Positions 8,592-16,922 of a stretch of 64,000 nucleotides of DNA are shown here, piece by piece. The notes beneath the pieces were generated by a model. The model was given only the letters and a program-made list of their open reading frames with translations. It was not told where the DNA came from and did no database searches. A program made the translations under genes and the position numbers. The DNA is taken from positions 1 to 64,000 of the forward strand of contig NZ_CP050497.1 in NCBI RefSeq assembly GCF_018336815.1, written 5' to 3'. Every line of letters begins with the position of its first letter. Position 1 is the stretch's first letter. The DNA is from Treponema vincentii (GTDB taxonomy: Bacteria; Spirochaetota; Spirochaetia; Treponematales; Treponemataceae).

Positions 8592-9827
8592 CACGGAAAT
8601 CAATTTTTGTCTAAAAGCGGTAATAAGTCGTGAGGATTCATAAGCGCGCGGAACATAATACCGTTCAAAGCCAGTTTTGATTGAGTTTCCCGCTTGTATA
8701 TGCGCACGATATTAAGCGCTACTTTATGGAGCATATTCAGATTCTGCTGTATATTCTTACTCTGAATCCTGCATTTATCCTCGTCAAAATGAACATCAAG
8801 CAACCAGTGCATCGATTCTACCGACCATTCAGTTCTCGCATGATGTAAAAGCTCCTCGGCACTCAACACTTTACTTGAAATATAATAGTGCCATTGCTCC
8901 GTTACCCCTTTGTCTGTCTCAAATCGTGTATGCACCGCTCCAATGCATTTAACAGCCGGCCATACCCTGCCTCCCGGCTGCCATTCAACATCATCAGTAG
9001 TATACGCACTTCTCGTTTCTATCCGTCCGTGCCCTTTTTCCGTTTGGGTAACGCTATCCATCGTTGAACGTAGTTTTTCATCTTGGACATACGCTGCTAT
9101 ATCGTTCATCAACTCTTTCTGATTACCTTTCGCACTTAATAAATAGTCGGCTTTTGCATCGATAATTGCCTGTGCAGTCTGTATTTGACAGTTTAAAGCA
9201 TCGGCAACTACCATGCATCTTTCTATCTCAAGTGTCTTTATCAGCTCTTGTACCGCCGGTATCTCGTTACTCTTTGATTGCACTGTTTCCTGCGCAAGAG
9301 TGAGCCCTAGTTCGCCTATCTGCGCGCTGACAATGTGTAACGGACTGTCATACTTCTTCATTTTCCCTGTCGAGCGGATTTCTTTCCCGTCTATTGCAAT
9401 CGTCAAGCTTTTTTTCTTCTTCTTATTTTGCTCTTCTTCTTCCGCTTCAAGCTTTTCCGCAAGATGCGGTACCAATGAGCTTACCCAGTTTTTCATACAC
9501 CGATTAAGTGATTCAGGGCTTACCATTGCCAAAAGACTTAACAGCCACCAGTAACACGGTATTCTTTTTATACCGAATTCTTTTTCAAGAAACGCTTTTA
9601 CATGCTCACTCGTTGCCCACGCATGTATTTTCTTTACGCTTTTCAGATCGCAGAGGCTTCCCAAAATAACGATGATAACCGCATCTTTTATGCTGCAAAA
9701 ATATCCGTCGTACTCCCGCTCGCTTTGAAGCACTTCAAGTGCATCTTCTAATTCTTCCCACCTCATGCTCTCACTTTAGCATTTTTTCTTCTGTTTTAAT
9801 ACCTTCACTCAAAAATTGATTTCCGTG
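8592..9827 (-). mobile_element. Complete ISAs1-family insertion sequence, 1,236 bp
   Basis: Perfect 18-bp terminal inverted repeats CACGGAAATCAATTTTTG lie at 8592-8609 and, reversed, at 9810-9827. They are flanked by a perfect 9-bp direct repeat CTGAAAGCC (8583-8591 and 9828-9836), the target-site duplication. A 9-bp duplication and this length fit the ISAs1 family. Identical ends and an intact transposase indicate a recent insertion. The transposase stop codon overlaps the left inverted repeat. Confidence 0.93.
8600..9766 (-). CDS. ISAs1-family DDE transposase
   Basis: 388 residues. The N-terminal DDE_Tnp_1-associated region carries the typical SIKDAVIIVILGSLCDLKSVKKI and PCYWWLLSLL-like motif. 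The catalytic domain follows, with the first Asp in LTIAIDGKEIRST, the second Asp in MVVADALNCQ and the C-terminal Glu in HARTEWSVESMHWLLDVHFDED, the E-rich motif of the 'H-repeat-associated' ISAs1 transposases. Length is normal and no frameshift is seen, so the element is probably still active. Confidence 0.95.
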   Translation of the reverse strand: MRWEELEDALEVLQSEREYDGYFCSIKDAVIIVILGSLCDLKSVKKIHAWATSEHVKAFLEKEFGIKRIPCYWWLLSLLAMVSPESLNRCMKNWVSSLVPHLAEKLEAEEEEQNKKKKKSLTIAIDGKEIRSTGKMKKYDSPLHIVSAQIGELGLTLAQETVQSKSNEIPAVQELIKTLEIERCMVVADALNCQIQTAQAIIDAKADYLLSAKGNQKELMNDIAAYVQDEKLRSTMDSVTQTEKGHGRIETRSAYTTDDVEWQPGGRVWPAVKCIGAVHTRFETDKGVTEQWHYYISSKVLSAEELLHHARTEWSVESMHWLLDVHFDEDKCRIQSKNIQQNLNMLHKVALNIVRIYKRETQSKLALNGIMFRALMNPHDLLPLLDKN

Positions 9828-10329
9828 CTGAAAGCCCCTGCATACTGCGCGCCGCCTTGAGGTTCATACTGAATCGCTTGTCGAACACTCTATTGTCATC
9901 AGCAATGAAGGTAATCTCGGCTCCGATATTGCCGTTACTCCATTCGTGCGCTTGTAAAAAGTCTTTCTTATATGTGAGGGTGAGTTTATTACTTGTCGTT
10001 TGTGTGAGGGTATAGTCTTTTTCTATACCGTACTGAGGTTGAGTAGACAGCCCCGGAAAACGGATAACCTTATCGGAGGATGTCGGCATCTTGAGGGTCA
10101 ATTTTTTGGGATTCCGCAGTTTAATCGTAACTATTACGTCTTCCATCGATGATACATACGATGTCTCTCCTACACTGATATATGGTTTATCGAGCGTAAA
10201 ATCCGTAGCGGCAACTTCCGTCGACCAATAACTCAAAAATACGTCTTCTATATCTGCGGTAAACTGCGTACAAGCTGCAAACAAAAGGGTTAAAAATATT
10301 CCGACTGTAATGGTATAAAGTTTACGCAT
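9805..10329 (-). CDS. Treponemal lipoprotein, 3' end replaced by the IS
   Basis: N-terminal signal peptide with lipobox LLFAACT predicts a lipid-anchored surface protein. The mature part (FTADIEDVFLSYWSTEV, then a beta-rich domain with TIKLRNPKKLTLKMPTS) matches a family of treponemal surface lipoproteins that often continue into repeat regions. The reading frame now runs into the IS terminal repeat and ends ...LSARKSIFE, so the last eight residues come from the IS. Without the insertion the next codons would be Gly and then TAA. Family members I remember go on after the 'SMQGL' position, so this gene may already have been short or decayed. Function unknown. Confidence 0.8.
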   Translation of the reverse strand: MRKLYTITVGIFLTLLFAACTQFTADIEDVFLSYWSTEVAATDFTLDKPYISVGETSYVSSMEDVIVTIKLRNPKKLTLKMPTSSDKVIRFPGLSTQPQYGIEKDYTLTQTTSNKLTLTYKKDFLQAHEWSNGNIGAEITFIADDNRVFDKRFSMNLKAARSMQGLSARKSIFE

Positions 10330-10572
10330 GCGTTTCTCTGTTTTGAGGATAAGTGTATTCCTAAAACTGATAGCGATAAAACAACCGCATTATAGGCTAG
10401 GCATTGTTGGTTACTATGTATTATTTTTATTAAAATAATAAGCAGGTCGCCCTCTCACTCTATCAAAAATCCTAGACAAGAATAGAGAAATAAGGTACGG
10501 TATGTACCTGCCGATTAACAATTTTACCATTTTTAATCGCTTTATTTATAATTAGCTATAGTTAATACAGTA

Positions 10573-10732
10573 AGGAGCTACGATAAAAAGCTCCGCCTAA
10601 AATAGCGTCGGAGCTTTTTATCTCAAGTTTGCTTACGCAAACTTGATTATTTACGTGTGCGCGTAATGCGCGCACGACTAAAAACTTTTTCGGAAACTTA
10701 TGTTTCCTGCAAAAGTTTTTATAGGAGTGTAA
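10573..10732 (+). promoter_or_regulatory. Structured leader with four consecutive hairpins before the BMP operon
   Basis: Between 10330 and 10733 there is no gene. The last 160 bases hold: a 13-bp perfect stem ATAAAAAGCTCCG/CGGAGCTTTTTAT (10583-10595, 10609-10621) ending in T-rich sequence like an intrinsic terminator; an alternative pairing GGAGCT (10574-10579) with AGCTCC (10589-10594) that would block it; a 9-bp stem CAAGTTTGC/GCAAACTTG (10624-10645); a GC-rich stem (10654-10676); and a bipartite stem (AAAAACTTTT/AAAAGTTTTT with inner GGAAAC/GTTTCC) ending next to the Shine-Dalgarno TAGGAG. Mutually exclusive pairings suggest attenuation, but no known riboswitch motif is recognised. Confidence 0.5.
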
Positions 10733-10733
10733 C

Positions 10734-11756
10734 ATGACGTTAAAACAAAAAATCATCATACTCGGTTGTAGTATCGCCTTAATCGCAGGCGTACCTCTTT
10801 TTGCAAAACCTAAAGCGGTTTCCATTGCGGTCTTTGTACCCGGAATTGTTAAAGGGAATCCGACGTACGAATTGCTCGTAGAGGGTGTACAGGATGCAAA
10901 AGCTCAACTGGGCAAAAAGGGGAAGCCGGTTACCGTCAAGGTTGTAGAAGGCGGTGTTAATCAGGGAGAATGGCAAAACGGGTTGACGGCGCTTGCCTTA
11001 AGCAAAAAGTATGATCTCATTATCAGTTCCAATCCTTCGTTGCCGGCAATCGCGGAAAAAGTGCTGCAAGCCGCGCCCAAACAAAAATTCTTGCTGTTGG
11101 ACGGCTACCTTGCCGGAAACGCTCAAATAAAAACAGTCGGATTTAATCAGTACGAACAGGGTTACCTCAACGGTTACTACGCCGCGCTCATCAGCAGCAG
11201 TTCGATGAAGAATGCAAACGCTGCGTATAAGATCGGCCTTCTCGCCGGACAGGAATTCCCTGTTATGAACGACAAAATACGGAAAGGCTACTTGGACGGA
11301 GCAAAAGCCGTCAATAAAAACTTTGAGCTCGATTTCCGTGTCCTCGGTAATTGGTATGACGCAGCCAAAGCCTCCGAGCTTGCCGCTTCGATGATTAAAA
11401 ACAATGTGGATGTCATCTTAACAATCTGCGGCGGTGGAAATGCAGGCGTTGTGGCAGCCGCCCGGGAACACGGCGCATACGTGATGTGGTTTGACCGGCC
11501 GGGTTATTCCTACGGTAAAGACATTGTAGTCGGTTCAACGGAAATCAGCCAAAAGGCAGCCTGTACCGACTCCGTGATTGCCTTTGTGGAAGGACGTTTG
11601 GAATTCGGCACATCGGCAGAACTCGGCATAAAAGACGGCGCGGTAAACTTTGCCTTTGAAGGTGTGCCTTCCGCCGTACCGGCAGACATTACTCAAAAAG
11701 TAAAACAACTGATAGACGGCGTTAAAACCGGAGCATTGACCTTATCAGCTCACTAG
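10734..11756 (+). CDS. BMP-family (nucleoside-type) ABC transporter substrate-binding protein
   Basis: 340 residues with a type I signal peptide (GVPLFAKPKA, cleavage after AKP/AFA-like site); no lipobox cysteine, unlike TmpC/PnrA of T. pallidum. The mature part is the BMP/Med fold: AVFVPGIVKGNPTYELLVEG, GYLNGYYAALIS, VILTICGGGNAGVV and YVMWFDRPGYSYG. Family members bind purine or pyrimidine nucleosides. It is followed by its ATPase (9 bases) and two permeases, so this is the binding component of a complete importer. Start ATG has Shine-Dalgarno TAGGAG. Substrate is inferred from family only. Confidence 0.88.
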   Translation: MTLKQKIIILGCSIALIAGVPLFAKPKAVSIAVFVPGIVKGNPTYELLVEGVQDAKAQLGKKGKPVTVKVVEGGVNQGEWQNGLTALALSKKYDLIISSNPSLPAIAEKVLQAAPKQKFLLLDGYLAGNAQIKTVGFNQYEQGYLNGYYAALISSSSMKNANAAYKIGLLAGQEFPVMNDKIRKGYLDGAKAVNKNFELDFRVLGNWYDAAKASELAASMIKNNVDVILTICGGGNAGVVAAAREHGAYVMWFDRPGYSYGKDIVVGSTEISQKAACTDSVIAFVEGRLEFGTSAELGIKDGAVNFAFEGVPSAVPADITQKVKQLIDGVKTGALTLSAH

Positions 11757-11765
11757 GATGCCTTT

Positions 11766-13460
11766 GTGTTTTCGACGGAAAACTTACGCTTTACGTTTCC
11801 GGAAAACGGTATTACCGCTGTAGACGGGGTAAGCATTGAGTTTGAGGCAGGCAAGATACATGCGCTGTTAGGTGAAAACGGCGCCGGAAAATCAACGCTT
11901 GCCCGCCTCTGTACCGGTCATTTACGGCCGGACAGCGGACGCATCCTTTACAATGGTGAAGCGCTGAACTTACGTTCCGCTGCGGACGGTATCGCACGAG
12001 GACTCGTGTTGACGCCGCAGCATCCGCAGCTTTCGGCAGAGCTTACGGTATGGGAAAATCTTGCAATCGGATTACACACCGAAAAAGATATCGCCGCCAA
12101 CGTTCTTTCGCCCCAAAAAACTCAAAACGCAATTGCTGCGGCGCTCGCCCGCTACGGTATCGTGCTGCCGCTCACCCAAAAAGCGGAAACGCTCGATACG
12201 GCGCAGCTGCACTGGGCGGCAATCGGAGAAGCGCTGCTTAAAAATCCTTCCGTATTCTTTTTAGACGAACCGTCCGCCTCCTTTAGTCCGCAGGAAATTA
12301 CCCAACTGTACGGCATACTCCGCAGCTGCGCGGACAGGGGCGCGTGTATTATCGTAGTAACACACCGTATTCAAGAAGTGTTGAGCTTTATGGATACGGT
12401 GCATATTCTGCGAAACGGCAAGACTGTCCGGAACGGTTCGATCGATTCTACCGTAAATGCAAATCTCCTGCTGCAAGAAATTTTCGGTTCCGAACAGGCG
12501 GAATGGACTGCCGCCGAAATACAATCGGATATTCCGCCGCTTCAAACTGATGCCGGTACAGCCGCCGCTTCATCAAACACCAATACTCCGTCGTATACAA
12601 ATACACTGCAACCCGACACGGTATCTCCGGAACATCCGTCTGCGGCATCCCCATTCAAAGCAGAGCTACAGGGCACGCTACAATCGAGTACGGTAGCGCC
12701 TGTATCGCAGTTTCAGAATCCTTCGGTAAAACCGGCGGCGGGACTGACCGTTTCGCATGTTGCCGCCGTCAGCAGTAGAGGAGTCCGCTTTTCGGATTTT
12801 TCAATCGATGTTCCGCACGGAAAGATAACCGGCGTCGTCGGCATAAAAAAACAGGGGCTTGAGCTTTTGGAGTATTTGCTGGTCAATACGCTCAAGCCGG
12901 ACAGCGGTACTATCAGGTTTGACGGGCAGCCCCTGAGCCGCATACCGCGCGAAACTTACGCCTACATCCCCAGCAAGCGGATGAGGAACGGCATTGCCGG
13001 CAGACACAGCATTGCGGAAAACCTCTATGTCCGAGCACGCGCCTCGCTGTACCGCTTCGGTATTTATTCCCCCGTAGCGGTTGAAGCATGGAAGCGCAGC
13101 TGTTCATTCGATATTCCCCGTTCATGGAAAGATTCGGTGTTGAGCTTATCGGGCGGTATGATCCAAAAACTGATTTTCAGCCGCGAACTCGATAATCCGC
13201 CGCCGCAGTTGGTTATCTGTGCCGAACCCTATTGGGGGCTGGACAGGAAGGTACAGCTTGCGCTGTTGCAGCGGCTCCGCAATCTCGCTGAAAAGGGGGC
13301 GGCGGTTATCGTGCTCACCTCTGACGTAGACGCTGCGCTTGAAACCTGCGACCGTATTCATGTATTATACCGCGGCGTCCTGACCCGCTTTATGGAACGT
13401 TCCGCATATAACCGCGCGGAAATCATTGCGGCGATGATGCAGGCGAGTAAAGATGAATAA
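11766..13460 (+). CDS. Double-domain ABC ATPase of the BMP importer (YufO-like)
   Basis: 564 residues, GTG start preceded by TAGGATG. The first ATPase domain has Walker A GENGAGKST (36-44) and Walker B VFFLDEPSAS, but where the signature LSxGxxQR should be it reads DTAQLHWAAIGEAL, i.e. degenerate. The second domain lacks a Walker A lysine (GVVGIKKQGLELL) as is common in this family, but keeps signature LSGGMIQKL and CAEPYWGLD. Thus ATP hydrolysis probably depends on complementary sites. Between the domains is an inserted Ala/Ser/Thr/Pro-rich linker of about 65 residues (about 258-322). It overlaps the first permease gene by 8 bases. Confidence 0.88.
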   Translation: MFSTENLRFTFPENGITAVDGVSIEFEAGKIHALLGENGAGKSTLARLCTGHLRPDSGRILYNGEALNLRSAADGIARGLVLTPQHPQLSAELTVWENLAIGLHTEKDIAANVLSPQKTQNAIAAALARYGIVLPLTQKAETLDTAQLHWAAIGEALLKNPSVFFLDEPSASFSPQEITQLYGILRSCADRGACIIVVTHRIQEVLSFMDTVHILRNGKTVRNGSIDSTVNANLLLQEIFGSEQAEWTAAEIQSDIPPLQTDAGTAAASSNTNTPSYTNTLQPDTVSPEHPSAASPFKAELQGTLQSSTVAPVSQFQNPSVKPAAGLTVSHVAAVSSRGVRFSDFSIDVPHGKITGVVGIKKQGLELLEYLLVNTLKPDSGTIRFDGQPLSRIPRETYAYIPSKRMRNGIAGRHSIAENLYVRARASLYRFGIYSPVAVEAWKRSCSFDIPRSWKDSVLSLSGGMIQKLIFSRELDNPPPQLVICAEPYWGLDRKVQLALLQRLRNLAEKGAAVIVLTSDVDAALETCDRIHVLYRGVLTRFMERSAYNRAEIIAAMMQASKDE

Positions 13461-14502
13461 AGATACGCAACAACACCGTCTCAAAAAAGCAGCCCCGCTT
13501 TTAAACAGTATTATTTCGGTAACGGCAAGCGCAGCCGCGGCGGCAATCTGTTTGGCGGCGCAGAGCGAAGAACCGCTCGAAACGCTTATCGCGTTTTTTA
13601 TTTCCCCTTTTACCAACACGTTTTATTTCGGCAATATGCTTGACCAAGCCTCCCTCATTTTGCTCTGCGCGATGGGCTTTATCCTTCCGGCAAAAGCAGG
13701 CTTTTTCAACCTCGGCGGCGAGGGGCAAGCGTATCTCGCTTCGTTTATCGCGGTGGAATTCGCATTGCTGGCACCTCAGTTCCCGCAGCCCTTCGGCCTT
13801 ATCGCCGGATGTATACTCGCGGCTCTTTGCTCCGGCCTTTTAGGTTTTATTTCCGCTTTTTTGAAGCAATTTCTCGGCATTACCGAACTGATCAGCACCT
13901 ATTTATTATCGTGCGCACTGCTCCCGCTCATCGACTACGGCGTGAATGACATATTCAGGGATCCTGCAAGCAATCTGATGGCAACCCCATATACAACCGA
14001 AGCGTGGTTCTTCACTTCTTTTTGGAATCCTTCGACATTGAATAGCAGCATCTTTTTTACGGTGATCATAACGGCGCTGCTTTTCTGGATGTTCAAGCGT
14101 ACCCGCTACGGCTACGAACTCGGATTAACCGGCAATAACCGCGCTTTCGCACAATCCCAAGGAATTAAGGTCGGCTTGATTTCAGTCTTGGCGCTGACAT
14201 TCGGCGCAGCAGCCCACGGACTTGCGGGCGCATTCAGCGTATACGGCTCGCGGCACTATGTTTATGCGGGCATTACGTCGGGACTGGGTTGGAGCGGCAT
14301 CTCCGCCGCGCTTATCGGGCGCAATCATCCGTTGGGGGCGGTATTCGGAGCGCTGTTTTTTGCGTGGATGGAAGCAGGCGGCAAAGCTGCGATGCTCCAG
14401 ACAAGCACCTCCTTTGACCTTTCGTCAATTGTACAGGGGATTGCGTTTATATTGATAACGGTTGATTTTTTCCGGCAAAAACGAGGGAGAAAACCTTTAT
14501 GA
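13453..14502 (+). CDS. BMP-importer permease 1 (YufP-like)
   Basis: 349-residue permease of the branched-chain/nucleoside-type superfamily. About nine hydrophobic segments; the family motif is visible as FNLGGEGQAYLASF and as NRAFAQSQGIKVG followed by HGLAGAFSVYG and SGLGWSGISAALIGRNHPLGAVFGALFFAWMEAGG-type residues. It is larger than YufQ-type permeases, as expected for the first of the pair. Overlaps both neighbours (8 bases upstream, ATGA 4 bases downstream), so the operon is translationally coupled. Confidence 0.88.
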   Translation: MNKDTQQHRLKKAAPLLNSIISVTASAAAAAICLAAQSEEPLETLIAFFISPFTNTFYFGNMLDQASLILLCAMGFILPAKAGFFNLGGEGQAYLASFIAVEFALLAPQFPQPFGLIAGCILAALCSGLLGFISAFLKQFLGITELISTYLLSCALLPLIDYGVNDIFRDPASNLMATPYTTEAWFFTSFWNPSTLNSSIFFTVIITALLFWMFKRTRYGYELGLTGNNRAFAQSQGIKVGLISVLALTFGAAAHGLAGAFSVYGSRHYVYAGITSGLGWSGISAALIGRNHPLGAVFGALFFAWMEAGGKAAMLQTSTSFDLSSIVQGIAFILITVDFFRQKRGRKPL

Positions 14503-15353
14503 TAACCGCGATTACTTTGATTGCACAAGCCGCGCCGCTGCTGATTGCCGCCTGTGCCGCTCTCGTTTCGGAATATGCAGGGCTGTTGAACGTCGGAATA
14601 GAAGGACTGATGCTTTTAAGCGCCTTTACGGGAATCGGCGGCATCCTGCTAACCGAAAGCCTCGGCGGTCTTATTCCGGGGCTTGCCGTCTCGCTTGCGT
14701 TGGGTGCAGGGTTGAGTATGTTTATTACCTATCTTGCTATCTATCGTAAGGCAAATATCTACATAGTCGGACTTGCGGTAAACTTAACCGCTGCAGGCTT
14801 TGTTTCCATACTGAGCACACGGTTTTTCGGTAACCGGAGTATCGTTGCGCTGCCGCCGGAGCTGCTGCTTCAGCCGCAGCTCGTCAAAACGGCGAGCGCG
14901 GCGCTCGCCGTTTTGACCGGCCTCGGACTTGCGCTCTTTTGCCGCTACACCAAAACAGGCTTGCGGATAAAGATACTCGGAAAAGATTCTGCATTTTTGG
15001 ATTCGATTGGGGTGCATACCGCACGGTTAAAGATAGCGGCAATGGGTATGTCCGGGGCGGCGGCGGCGTTGGCAGGCTGCCTGTTATCCCTCCAGCTGGG
15101 AGCCTTTGTTCCAAACCAAAGCGCCGGCAAGGGGTGGATTGCACTCGTGCTTGCGTATGCAGGCGGACGCTCCGTTATCGGAACAATCTGTGCCGCGCTG
15201 CTGTTCGTCTATCTTGAAAATACCATCGCGGCGGCACAGATCGGTATGGAACATCCGGCACTCTTGATTGGGCTGCCTTTCGTGCTCGGCCTCTTCCTGA
15301 TTATCGCCGAAAAGCTGATTATCCGAATATGGAAGCGGTATAGAGGGAAATGA
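14499..15353 (+). CDS. BMP-importer permease 2 (YufQ-like)
   Basis: 284 residues. N-terminal AAPLLIAACAALVSEYAGLLNVGIEGLML is the hallmark of YufQ-type permeases, followed by about eight membrane helices and a short basic C-terminus (RIWKRYRGK). Starts inside the stop of the preceding gene (ATGA overlap). Last gene of the operon; the convergent jetA stop lies 31 bases downstream. Confidence 0.9.
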   Translation: MITAITLIAQAAPLLIAACAALVSEYAGLLNVGIEGLMLLSAFTGIGGILLTESLGGLIPGLAVSLALGAGLSMFITYLAIYRKANIYIVGLAVNLTAAGFVSILSTRFFGNRSIVALPPELLLQPQLVKTASAALAVLTGLGLALFCRYTKTGLRIKILGKDSAFLDSIGVHTARLKIAAMGMSGAAAALAGCLLSLQLGAFVPNQSAGKGWIALVLAYAGGRSVIGTICAALLFVYLENTIAAAQIGMEHPALLIGLPFVLGLFLIIAEKLIIRIWKRYRGK

Positions 15354-15383
15354 CATCCGTACCTGCCTCATTACCCATTATTG

Positions 15384-16922
15384 CTACCCGAATATAATCT
15401 TAGGCACTGTCAGCGCTACGGACTGGCCGTTGTATGTGTATGTAATCCGCTCGGTTGCATCATCAAGGATAACGGCGGCGGGTTTGAGTTTCGGCGCAAG
15501 GGCAAAATAGGCGGCGACTTCGGAAAGACCTTTTTCTATCGGGAATTTTTCGCTCAAATCGTGCAGCGAAAATTGAAGGGCGCCATGGAGAAATTGACTG
15601 CGATACTGTTCAATATGTTTTTTGAGCAAGGCTTCATCAATATAAAATTGATTAAAAATACCGCTTCGCTGCAGCAGCGCTGCCGACTCTTGCTCGGTGA
15701 ATGATACGATCGGTTCAAAGCTTTGGTTAAGCGGCGGAAGGATAAGCGTCCGTGCCTGCGGGAAATGCAGTACCGCTTTTGTTTGAATACCAAACTCTTT
15801 CGGAAAAACAATATCACGCTCGGCTAGTTCAAAGGCTTTCGTCTTGATAAAAGCAATAAGTTCGGTCAGCTGCTTGTGATCACCGCAGTCACGCGAAAGC
15901 AGCACACGGTTGAGCCGGTGCGTCAGCGAATGGTTGGTGTCGATAATCTTCCGCCCCGCTTCATGCAGATATTGCTTGAGGTGCAGCAGGAAAGAATCCT
16001 CCCATGCAATGCCATGCTCGGTTACCTGTGCGATAATCGTCCGGGTTAAGTGATTGATCTCGTTTTTACCGGCATCGGCTGCAAGAAAGTCCCAAAAAGA
16101 ATCGAAGGTTTGCCCCTGCGGAGTTTCCTTCATTTCCAAATTGGCATCAAGGGCGTAGCCAAGCACCGCGCCTTTTGTTTCGCTCACCGACTGTTTTTTG
16201 TATACATCAGCAAGAATGCTTTTAAAATTTTCTTCTACCTGCCGGAAATCCGATAAGAGTTCGCGTGCCGCTTTTGAAACTTCACGTAACCGTTCGACCA
16301 TTTGCACCGGCGTATACACTTCCGCCTCTCCGGTTGTTTTAATTGCATCTATACGTTGCTGCAATGCTTCTTTCTGTTTTTCAAGTTCTGCAATTTGTGT
16401 TTGAGGATCGTGCGTAGTGTTTTCCGAAAGCTCTCTGAGCTTATGCAGAATATCTTGAAAGCGGGATTCGGTACCGATAAACGTTTTTGAATCCATCGTA
16501 TCAAGCCAGGTAAACAGCCGTTCCACTCCCGCGCTCAGTTCGATAATCACATCCTGCCGCTCATTATAGTATTTTTTGATATAACCGGCCTTTTCCGAAC
16601 ACCATTTATTTGCTAAAAAATGAGCGCGCGCCTCGATGCTTTGCATTGCAAGTTTGAACTCTTCGCTGTTTTGTATTTCTGCTGTTTCTCCGCCATACCA
16701 ATCGTCGATACTGCTATTGTCAAAACCGGAAAATTCCTGCGACCGCAAAAAATCCGCCAGCAGCGTTTCAAACCGATCGGCATTGACGGTTTGCAGATTC
16801 CGCTCTCTGAATATTTTAAAAAGAAACGAAATAACCGGTGCGGGATTCTTTGAACGTAAAAGCCGCAATCCCGAATCTTCCGCAATTAAGGTTGCTATAT
16901 ATGCACTGTCAGAGCTTTGCAT
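15384..16922 (-). CDS. jetA: Wadjet component JetA (DUF3375, kleisin-like)
   Basis: About 512 residues. The family pattern of DUF3375/JetA is clear: N-terminal AEDSGLRLLRSKNPAPVISFLFKIF, a WCSEKAGYIKKYY segment, FTWLDTMDSKTFIGTESRF, the dimer-helix region DPQTQIAELEKQKEALQQRIDAI, and ARELLSDFRQVEENFKSILADVYK. JetA is the kleisin that bridges the JetC ATPase heads in the Wadjet anti-plasmid condensin. The ATG at 16922 is chosen because AAGGA lies six bases before it; an ATG at 16928 has no spacing to that site. The start lies inside the 3' end of jetD. Normally jetA is first in the operon; here it is last. Confidence 0.88.
   Translation of the reverse strand: MQSSDSAYIATLIAEDSGLRLLRSKNPAPVISFLFKIFRERNLQTVNADRFETLLADFLRSQEFSGFDNSSIDDWYGGETAEIQNSEEFKLAMQSIEARAHFLANKWCSEKAGYIKKYYNERQDVIIELSAGVERLFTWLDTMDSKTFIGTESRFQDILHKLRELSENTTHDPQTQIAELEKQKEALQQRIDAIKTTGEAEVYTPVQMVERLREVSKAARELLSDFRQVEENFKSILADVYKKQSVSETKGAVLGYALDANLEMKETPQGQTFDSFWDFLAADAGKNEINHLTRTIIAQVTEHGIAWEDSFLLHLKQYLHEAGRKIIDTNHSLTHRLNRVLLSRDCGDHKQLTELIAFIKTKAFELAERDIVFPKEFGIQTKAVLHFPQARTLILPPLNQSFEPIVSFTEQESAALLQRSGIFNQFYIDEALLKKHIEQYRSQFLHGALQFSLHDLSEKFPIEKGLSEVAAYFALAPKLKPAAVILDDATERITYTYNGQSVALTVPKIIFG

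Noticed and set aside
10573-10732. Purine (or other known) riboswitch in the BMP leader
   Set aside because: The conserved purine-aptamer junction and loop motifs are absent; only generic stems are visible.
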